Both the position numbers and the translations under genes were made by a program. The notes beneath the pieces are model-generated. The model saw only the letters and a list, made by a program, of their open reading frames with translations, had not been told where the DNA came from and ran no database searches. This document shows, piece after piece, positions 22,751 to 27,817 of a stretch of DNA of 27,817 nt. The first letter of the stretch is position 1; the number at the start of each line of letters is the position of its first letter. Source of the stretch: DATJXG01 sp035500455 (GTDB taxonomy: Bacteria; Acidobacteriota; Terriglobia; Terriglobales; Acidobacteriaceae); the NCBI GenBank assembly GCA_035500455.1, contig DATJXG010000334.1, positions 1 through 27,817 of the forward strand, given 5' to 3'.

Positions 22751-23116
22751 ATGCCAGCTATTGCTCTCCTGCAGTACGATCCTAGAGTTACACAAACTTT
22801 GTCGCTTCTGCTCTCGCAGGAATTTTCCGCCGTCTATACCGCTCGATCGGTGGACGAACTGCAAACGCAGATTCGCAAGCACCGGGCGCAGGCTGCCATC
22901 GTGGATATGGAACTGGCCTCCGTGGACGATCTGGAGGCGCTTTCCCATGAGTTCCCCGCAGTCCGCTTCGTGTGCAACCATCGCCTGGCTGATGACGCCC
23001 TGTGGACGGCGGTGATGAATGCCGGGGCGGCGGACTGCGTGCCCTCGTTTGATATTGAGGGCATGGTCTCGGCGGCGTCGCTGGATTGCGAGGCTGTCCA
23101 CGCAGCAGCGGCCTAG
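22751..23116 (+). CDS. degenerate response-regulator receiver-like protein
   Basis: 121 residues from ATG 22751; GGGGTGGGGT lies directly upstream. The order follows a CheY-like receiver: strand AIALLQYDP with Asp10, helix to about 24, strand FSAVYTA, then AAIVDMELA with Asp52 at the phosphoacceptor place, VRFVCNH (about 71-77) where Thr/Ser is expected, and AGAADCVPSFD (about 91-101) where the conserved Lys should be. Thr/Ser and Lys are missing and only one N-terminal acidic residue is seen, so it is probably a pseudo-receiver or a weakly active single-domain regulator. There is no output domain. It lies between xseB and the prenyl synthase with about 115 bases on each side. Partner unknown. 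Confidence 0.65.
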   Translation: MPAIALLQYDPRVTQTLSLLLSQEFSAVYTARSVDELQTQIRKHRAQAAIVDMELASVDDLEALSHEFPAVRFVCNHRLADDALWTAVMNAGAADCVPSFDIEGMVSAASLDCEAVHAAAA

Positions 23117-23234
23117 CGGGTTAGTGGCGAGGGGCCGGCACTTTTGCCGCTGGTCGGTACGACACTGGGGAGTGGTCTAGCCGTTCCCAGCCCCGGACGG
23201 GGCGCCCGCGCCACACTTGCTATACTCTTTCGGC

Positions 23235-24128
23235 ATGCTTGCGGAAACTCTGGAGCAAGGACGCGCGCTCGCCGACTCTGCCTTAGAGCGCCTTCTTCCG
23301 CCCGCAACGCAGCACCCTACATCCATTCATCAGGCCGTGCGCCACAGTGTGTTTGCCGGCGGAAAGCGGCTGCGCCCCATCCTCAGCATGGAGGCCGGGC
23401 GAATGATTTCCGCGCGCGGCGACGCTTCCCTTCCCCCAGGGATCGAAGAGCTGGGCGCGGCGCTCGAAATGCTGCACACCTACTCGTTGATCCACGACGA
23501 TCTGCCGGCGCTGGACAACGACGATCTCCGCCGCGGCCGGCCCACCTGCCACAAAGTGTTCGGCGAGGCCATCGCCATACTTGCCGGGGATGCGCTCCAG
23601 ACGCAGGCATACGAAGTGCTGGCGCGCCTGCGCTGCCCGGCAGAGGCCCGGGTGCGCATTATCGAAGAGATTGCGCACGGTACCGGCACGGTAGACGGCA
23701 TGATTGGCGGCCAGGTGGTGGATCTGGAGGCTGAGCGCACCCGCCCGGATGCGGCCATGCTGGAGTACATTCACCGCTCCAAGACGGCGGCGCTAATCAC
23801 CGCCAGCGTGGTGAGCGGCGGAATCTACGCCGGAGCGGATGACGCGGCCGTCGCCAGGCTGCGGGCTTTTGGGCAGTCGGTCGGGCTGGCGTTTCAGATC
23901 GTCGATGACGTGCTCGACGTAACCCAGACTTCCGAACAGTTAGGAAAAACTGCGGGAAAAGACACTGCAGCGGAAAAGGCGACCTATCCGGCGCTGTTTG
24001 GAATTGAGGCTTCGGTGCAGAAGGGAGACGCGCTGGTGGAAAAAGGCTGCGCCGCGCTTGACCCGTTTGGGCAGCCAGCGGAGACGCTCAAGTCTCTGGC
24101 TCATTACCTGGTGGAACGCAAGAAGTAG
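23235..24128 (+). CDS. ispA: short-chain polyprenyl diphosphate synthase (farnesyl/geranylgeranyl type)
   Basis: 297 residues, all-alpha isoprenoid synthase. GGKRLRP (42-48) binds diphosphate. First Asp-rich motif DDLPALDND (88-96) has the bacterial DDx4D form; second is DDVLD (224-228) within FQIVDDVLDVT. Also seen are IHDDLPALDNDDLRRGRPT and GKTAGKDTAAEKATYP (237-252), typical of IspA. It condenses isopentenyl diphosphate with allylic diphosphates to C15 or C20; chain length cannot be fixed. ATG 23235 is preferred over an in-frame TTG at 23217. A TATACT at 23221-23226 lies nine bases before the ATG, so a leaderless message is possible. Product could feed the UbiA-type enzyme at 26484. Confidence 0.94.
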   Translation: MLAETLEQGRALADSALERLLPPATQHPTSIHQAVRHSVFAGGKRLRPILSMEAGRMISARGDASLPPGIEELGAALEMLHTYSLIHDDLPALDNDDLRRGRPTCHKVFGEAIAILAGDALQTQAYEVLARLRCPAEARVRIIEEIAHGTGTVDGMIGGQVVDLEAERTRPDAAMLEYIHRSKTAALITASVVSGGIYAGADDAAVARLRAFGQSVGLAFQIVDDVLDVTQTSEQLGKTAGKDTAAEKATYPALFGIEASVQKGDALVEKGCAALDPFGQPAETLKSLAHYLVERKK

Positions 24129-24311
24129 TTCCGGCTGCATTCCGCCATTTAACCGCGATGGGCATCCTGAGAGCGGTGACTTTCCTTATGCCTCACATGT
24201 TCAGGGGACTCTCCGGACAAAAAATCCCGGCCTCCCAGGGCTTGCTGCCCGCGCTACGCCGCGTTATGGCTGCTTCGCGATTCACCGCAGCATGATTTAA
24301 GCTAGCCAGCC

Positions 24312-25268
24312 ATGAAGACTTTCGACGAGCTTACCGAACGCGAGATTCTGGCCCTGGCCATTTCCCTCGAAGAGGAAGACGAACGGGTGTACTCGGATTT
24401 TGCCGAGGGCCTGCGGCAGGACTATCCGGCTTCGGCGGCGGTTTTCGAGGGCATGAGGAAGGAGGAGTCCGGCCATCGGCGGCGGCTGATCGAACTCTTC
24501 CGCCAGAAGTTCGGCGAACACATTCCCCTGATCCGGCGGCAGGACGTGCGGGGCTTTGTGGAGCGCAAGCCGGTGTGGCTGCTGCATCCGCTGCGGCTCG
24601 ACGCGGTGCGCAAACATGCCAGCGCCATCGAAGTGGAAACGCGGCGCTTCTACGAGAAATCAGCCGCCCGCAGCCATGATGCGGGGGTGCGCCAGTTGCT
24701 GGACGACCTGGCGAACGAGGAGCGCCACCACGAAGAGCGCGCCCAGGAGTTGAGCGCCGAAAAACTCACCACCAATGTGAAGGAAGACGAAGAGCGCGCC
24801 CAGCGCCGGCTGTTCGTACTGCAGATTGTGCAGCCGGGCCTGGCAGGTTTGATGGATGGCTCAGTCTCCACCCTGGCCCCGGTGTTTGCCGCAGCATTCG
24901 CTACCCACGACAGCTGGGACGCGTTTCTTGTAGGACTGGCTGCCTCGGCGGGGGCAGGCATCAGCATGGGCTTTGCCGAGGCGCTATCCGATGACGGAAG
25001 CCTTACCGGCCGCGGGCATCCCTGGGTTCGCGGTGTGATATGCGGTGCCATGACGGCGCTGGGCGGAATTGGTCACACCCTGCCGTTTCTCATTCACCAC
25101 TTCAACCTGGCGATGACCGTGGCTGCGGTCGTCGTGATCGCCGAGTTGGCGGTCATTACCTGGATCCGGCATCGCTACATGGATACGCCAACGTTTTCCG
25201 CCGCGTTGCAGGTGGGACTGGGCGGCGTCCTCGTCTTCCTGACCGGAGTGTTGATCGGAAGTTCCTGA
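24312..25268 (+). CDS. mbfA: membrane-bound ferritin-like iron exporter (rubrerythrin-VIT1 fusion)
   Basis: 318 residues. Residues 1-150 form a four-helix erythrin domain with diiron-type ligands: acidic SLEEEDE (18-24), EESGH (51-55, E52xxH55), IEVET (106-110) and NEERHH (135-140). Residues about 165-316 form a VIT1/CCC1-like membrane domain with LMDGSVSTLAPVF (180-192), a Gly/Ala-rich helix GLAASAGAGISMGFAEAL (208-225) and three further helices. Fusions of this kind (MbfA in rhizobia) export iron from the cytoplasm and protect against iron and peroxide stress; in those hosts they are under Irr control. Both halves look complete. No Fur or Irr box was recognised upstream. Single gene, convergent with the esterase. 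Confidence 0.88.
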   Translation: MKTFDELTEREILALAISLEEEDERVYSDFAEGLRQDYPASAAVFEGMRKEESGHRRRLIELFRQKFGEHIPLIRRQDVRGFVERKPVWLLHPLRLDAVRKHASAIEVETRRFYEKSAARSHDAGVRQLLDDLANEERHHEERAQELSAEKLTTNVKEDEERAQRRLFVLQIVQPGLAGLMDGSVSTLAPVFAAAFATHDSWDAFLVGLAASAGAGISMGFAEALSDDGSLTGRGHPWVRGVICGAMTALGGIGHTLPFLIHHFNLAMTVAAVVVIAELAVITWIRHRYMDTPTFSAALQVGLGGVLVFLTGVLIGSS

Positions 25269-25283
25269 TCGTTCCCTTCCACA

Positions 25284-26420
25284 TTATCGGAACAGCAGCG
25301 GGGTAAACTCCGCCAGATCCCTCCGCCAGACCATCCAGGTGTGCGCTCCCGGCGTTTCGATATCGGTATGGTTCACTCCCTTTGATTTGAGCCAATCGCG
25401 AAACTTGCGGTTGACCTCTATCAAATGATCGTCAGTACCGCACGCCACCCATAGCAAGTGCAGCTTGCCGTTCGCCTGCGCATCCAGCGACGGAAAGTCC
25501 GCGCCAAAATCATCGCTAAGACCGCCCGAACTGAATGCGCCCACCCAGGCGAACTCATCCAGATGATTGAGTCCGGTGAGCAGCGATTCCGCGCCGCCCA
25601 TCGACAGTCCGGCAATGGCACGCTGCTTGCGATCGTGGGAGGCGTGATAGGCCGATTCAACCTGGGGAATCACTTCGGTGAGCAATGCCTGAGTGAAACG
25701 GTCGAAGTTGCGCTGGCGAAGTTCCACGTGGCTGAAGGCGCCAAAGCCATGCGAGACGATCTCCGGCGCACCGTACCCCAGAGGCATCACCACGAGCATG
25801 GGCTTGGTTTTGCCCTGGGCGATCAGGTTATCGAGAATCACCTGGGCGCGCCCTACCGCGGTCCAGCCGCTGGCATCGTCACTGAAGCCGTGCAGCAGGT
25901 ACAGCGTCGGATATTTTCGCTTTGAGCGCGCTTCATAGCCCGGCGGCGTGTACACATAGAAATCACGCTGGTCACCCACAACCCCCGACTTGTAGAAATG
26001 ATGATGAATTACCCCGTGCGGCACATCGTTCAGTTCCCAGGGCAAGGACGCCGGCCCGGGGACGTGAACCATGCTCTGGGTGAAGAGCAGATTGGGCTTC
26101 AGCAGCGGATTCCCCGGGTCAATCAAGCCCACACCGTCCATGATGAACGAGTAGCCGTAGAAATCGGGCTGCAGCGCCTCCGTGGTCAGGCTCCAGACGC
26201 CCTGGTCGTCTTTCTGCATGGGGACGGGCTTCGAGCCTTCGAGACCAAGCATGACTTCCTTGGCGTTGGGAGCCCGGAAGCGAAAAGTGACGCGGCCGTC
26301 GTTCTGTACCTCGGGCGAGATCACGGGAGGAGGAAGCGGGGGAGGCGTAGCCTGAGCCAGCGTGTACACCGCGGCCAACAGCACGATGGCGAATTGCACA
26401 CAGCCCAATGTCCGCTTCAT
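25284..26420 (-). CDS. secreted CE1/esterase-D-like alpha/beta hydrolase
   Basis: 378 residues from ATG 26420, which has AGGAGGG six bases upstream and begins a signal peptide (KRTLG, hydrophobic core, cut after TLAQA near 24). An N-terminal immunoglobulin-like E-set/CBM48-type domain (about 35-120; VTFRFRAPNAKEVML) precedes the putative-esterase domain (about 135-378). YPTLYLLHGFSDDASGW (170-186) is the oxyanion region; nucleophile Ser273 is in AGLSMGGAESL; Asp330 or Asp331 (GTDDHL) and His360 (GAHTW) complete the triad. The family includes feruloyl and acetylxylan esterases and enterochelin esterases; plant-polymer side-chain removal is plausible, substrate unproven. It ends 15 bases from convergent mbfA. 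Confidence 0.88.
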   Translation of the reverse strand: MKRTLGCVQFAIVLLAAVYTLAQATPPPLPPPVISPEVQNDGRVTFRFRAPNAKEVMLGLEGSKPVPMQKDDQGVWSLTTEALQPDFYGYSFIMDGVGLIDPGNPLLKPNLLFTQSMVHVPGPASLPWELNDVPHGVIHHHFYKSGVVGDQRDFYVYTPPGYEARSKRKYPTLYLLHGFSDDASGWTAVGRAQVILDNLIAQGKTKPMLVVMPLGYGAPEIVSHGFGAFSHVELRQRNFDRFTQALLTEVIPQVESAYHASHDRKQRAIAGLSMGGAESLLTGLNHLDEFAWVGAFSSGGLSDDFGADFPSLDAQANGKLHLLWVACGTDDHLIEVNRKFRDWLKSKGVNHTDIETPGAHTWMVWRRDLAEFTPLLFR

Positions 26421-26483
26421 GATCCACACCCTCCTGAGAATGAGTTTGCGGTGCCCACGGCCTGAATCGCAGAGCGCGAACAT

Positions 26484-27347
26484 CTAACGACGCAGCAGCA
26501 AATCTCCCGCCACGAAGACGAAGAACATCACCGAGACGATGCCGTTCATGGTAAAGAAAGCGGCGTTCAGCTTGCTTAAATCATCGACAGAAACCAGCGA
26601 GTGTTCGTAAATGATCAGCAGCGCAACCAGGGTCACACCGGCATCGGCTAACCCGCCCAGGGCAAACGTCTGCACCAGCGCGATCAGCAACAAAATCATC
26701 GCCACGTGAAAGAAGCGCGCCACCCACAAGGCGCGCGCCACGCCCCAATGCCGGGGGATGGAGTGCAGGCCGGCCTCACGGTCGAAATCATAGTCCTGGC
26801 AGGCGTAGAGCACGTCGAAGCCCGCGCCCCAGAAAGTGACGGCGGCGGTGAGCAGCAGAATGCGCAGATCGAGCGAGCCGCGCACCGCGATCCAGGCCGC
26901 CGATGGCGCCATCCCCATGGCGAATCCAAGCACCAGATGCGACCAGCGGGTAAAGCGCTTGGTGTAGGAGTAGCAAAGCAACACCGCCAGCACCAGCGGC
27001 GAAAGCAGCAGCGCCAACCGGTTCAACTGCGATGCGGCGAGCACAAACAACGCGCAGGAGACGATGACAAAACTGGCCACGAAGGCCGGCGTAAGGTGGC
27101 CGGCGGGAAGGGCGCGGGTGCGGGTGCGGGGATTGGCGGCGTCAATGGTAGCGTCAGCCAGGCGGTTGAACGCCATGGCCGCAGACCGCGCAGAAACCAT
27201 GGCCACGACGATCCACGCCAGAGTGTGTGCGGCCGGCCACCCTCGGGCCGCCAGCATCGCGCCACATAGGGCAAAGGGCAGCACGAAGATGGAGTGCTCC
27301 CACTTGATCATCTCCAGCGTGACGCGCAGGCTGCGAAGTACAGGCAC
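26484..27347 (-). CDS. UbiA-family prenyltransferase (UbiA/MqnP-like)
   Basis: 287 residues with about eight membrane helices. First Asp motif NRLADATIDAANPRTRTRALPAG (61-83, ligands Asn61, Asp65, Asp69); second DYDFDREAGLHSIP (185-198, Asp185, Asp189). The opening LEMIKWEHSIFVLPFAL is typical of the UbiA-like group that includes MqnP of the futalosine menaquinone route. It attaches a polyprenyl chain to an aromatic acid in the inner membrane, for menaquinone or ubiquinone. Start is GTG at 27347; no ATG fits and the ribosome site is weak. It lies downstream of the isoaspartate methyltransferase gene on the same strand. Confidence 0.92.
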   Translation of the reverse strand: MPVLRSLRVTLEMIKWEHSIFVLPFALCGAMLAARGWPAAHTLAWIVVAMVSARSAAMAFNRLADATIDAANPRTRTRALPAGHLTPAFVASFVIVSCALFVLAASQLNRLALLLSPLVLAVLLCYSYTKRFTRWSHLVLGFAMGMAPSAAWIAVRGSLDLRILLLTAAVTFWGAGFDVLYACQDYDFDREAGLHSIPRHWGVARALWVARFFHVAMILLLIALVQTFALGGLADAGVTLVALLIIYEHSLVSVDDLSKLNAAFFTMNGIVSVMFFVFVAGDLLLRR

Positions 27348-27493
27348 TGCTATTCATTGTAAAACACGAAACGCCTCGAATCGAAAGTGCTTGATGTTTG
27401 TAGTAGGTGAAATTACTGCATTCGGCGATAGCTTCAAATTGCGCGACCGCCTTTTCAAGTGAAAATCAGTTGCCAGTTTTTAGATCTCAGTTC

Positions 27494-27817
27494 TCAGTTT
27501 GTCGGAAAGGCGCCGGAGTAGCCTTGATCTCCAATCAGCGGCACGAAGCGGCACCCCTCCAAGACCCTGGTCATCGCCAGTCCGTTCTGTTTCCGCACCA
27601 GGTCAAGTTCCTGCACCTCCGCCGGGCCGACCGGCACAACCATACGTCCGCCTTCGCGTAATTGATCGAACAACGGCTGCGGGACTCTTGGCGCGGCGGC
27701 TGACACCGCGACGGCATCATAGGGAGCGCACTCCGCCAGCCCTTTGCTGCCATCTCCCACCAGCACCAGGACATTCGAATACCCCAGCCGCAGCAGCGCC
27801 GTTTGCGCTTCGGCGGC
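27494..27817 (-). CDS. pcm: protein-L-isoaspartate O-methyltransferase (5' part beyond window)
   Basis: The last 107 residues of the protein are present; the start lies outside the window. The AdoMet-dependent fold is seen in LVLVGDGSKGL (GDG loop), PYDAVAVSAAAPRVPQPLFDQLREGG and RMVVPVG, which is the usual PCMT/Pcm C-terminal pattern. The enzyme methylates isoaspartyl residues in aged proteins and starts their repair. The spacer to the prenyltransferase (27348-27493) contains AT-rich low-complexity sequence with CAGTT-rich repeats but no clear terminator. Confidence 0.92.
   Translation of the reverse strand, partial: AAEAQTALLRLGYSNVLVLVGDGSKGLAECAPYDAVAVSAAAPRVPQPLFDQLREGGRMVVPVGPAEVQELDLVRKQNGLAMTRVLEGCRFVPLIGDQGYSGAFPTN

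Overview
The window is GC-rich bacterial chromosome with single-exon genes on both strands. The gene set suggests a soil-type Acidobacteriota (Terriglobia/Koribacter-like) genome: a split type IV pilus/type II secretion module, TPR and small secreted proteins of a kind I associate with that phylum, a ppk-sixA-ppx cluster, a membrane-bound ferritin and dispersed CGCAAAG-type intergenic repeats. This placement rests on family knowledge and was not tested by a search. No rRNA, tRNA, CRISPR array, transposase or prophage was recognised.

Layout. 1-6210 (minus strand): a seven-gene pilus/secretion operon read pilC, pilB, pilM, pilN, pilO, pilP-like, pseudopilin; the last gene runs off the left edge. 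6378-8206 (minus): a LolA lipoprotein carrier and an NmrA-type NAD(P)-binding protein. 8561-11261 (plus): a two-gene polysaccharide O-acetylation unit (MBOAT membrane acyltransferase plus SGNH/AlgX-like protein) behind a leader with competing hairpins. 11557-12247 (plus): a PD-(D/E)XK-like gene broken by a one-base frameshift. 12325-13176 (minus): endonuclease III. 13445-14449 (plus): an exported TPR-like protein.

14655-22207 is a phosphate/polyphosphate region. A well-formed PHO box precedes pstS, which is followed by a coiled-coil porin and a terminator. Next come a small secreted protein, polyphosphate kinase (ppk1) and sixA, and then a convergent ppx/gppA whose 3' end overlaps sixA by 49 bases. 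Together these could capture phosphate, bring it across the outer membrane, store it as polyphosphate and break it down again. No pstCAB or phoU is present in the window.

22396-24128 (plus): xseB, a degenerate receiver-domain protein and a short-chain polyprenyl diphosphate synthase. 24312-25268 (plus): a rubrerythrin-VIT1 fusion iron exporter (MbfA type). 25284-27817 (minus): a secreted CE1-like esterase, a UbiA/MqnP prenyltransferase and the 3' part of a protein-L-isoaspartate methyltransferase cut by the right edge.

The items most worth a second look are the frameshifted nuclease-like gene, the PHO-box-driven pstS-porin pair beside the polyphosphate enzymes, the pseudopilin lacking Glu5 with a Met/Gly-rich tail, the pseudo-receiver between xseB and the prenyl synthase, and three families of short dispersed repeats.
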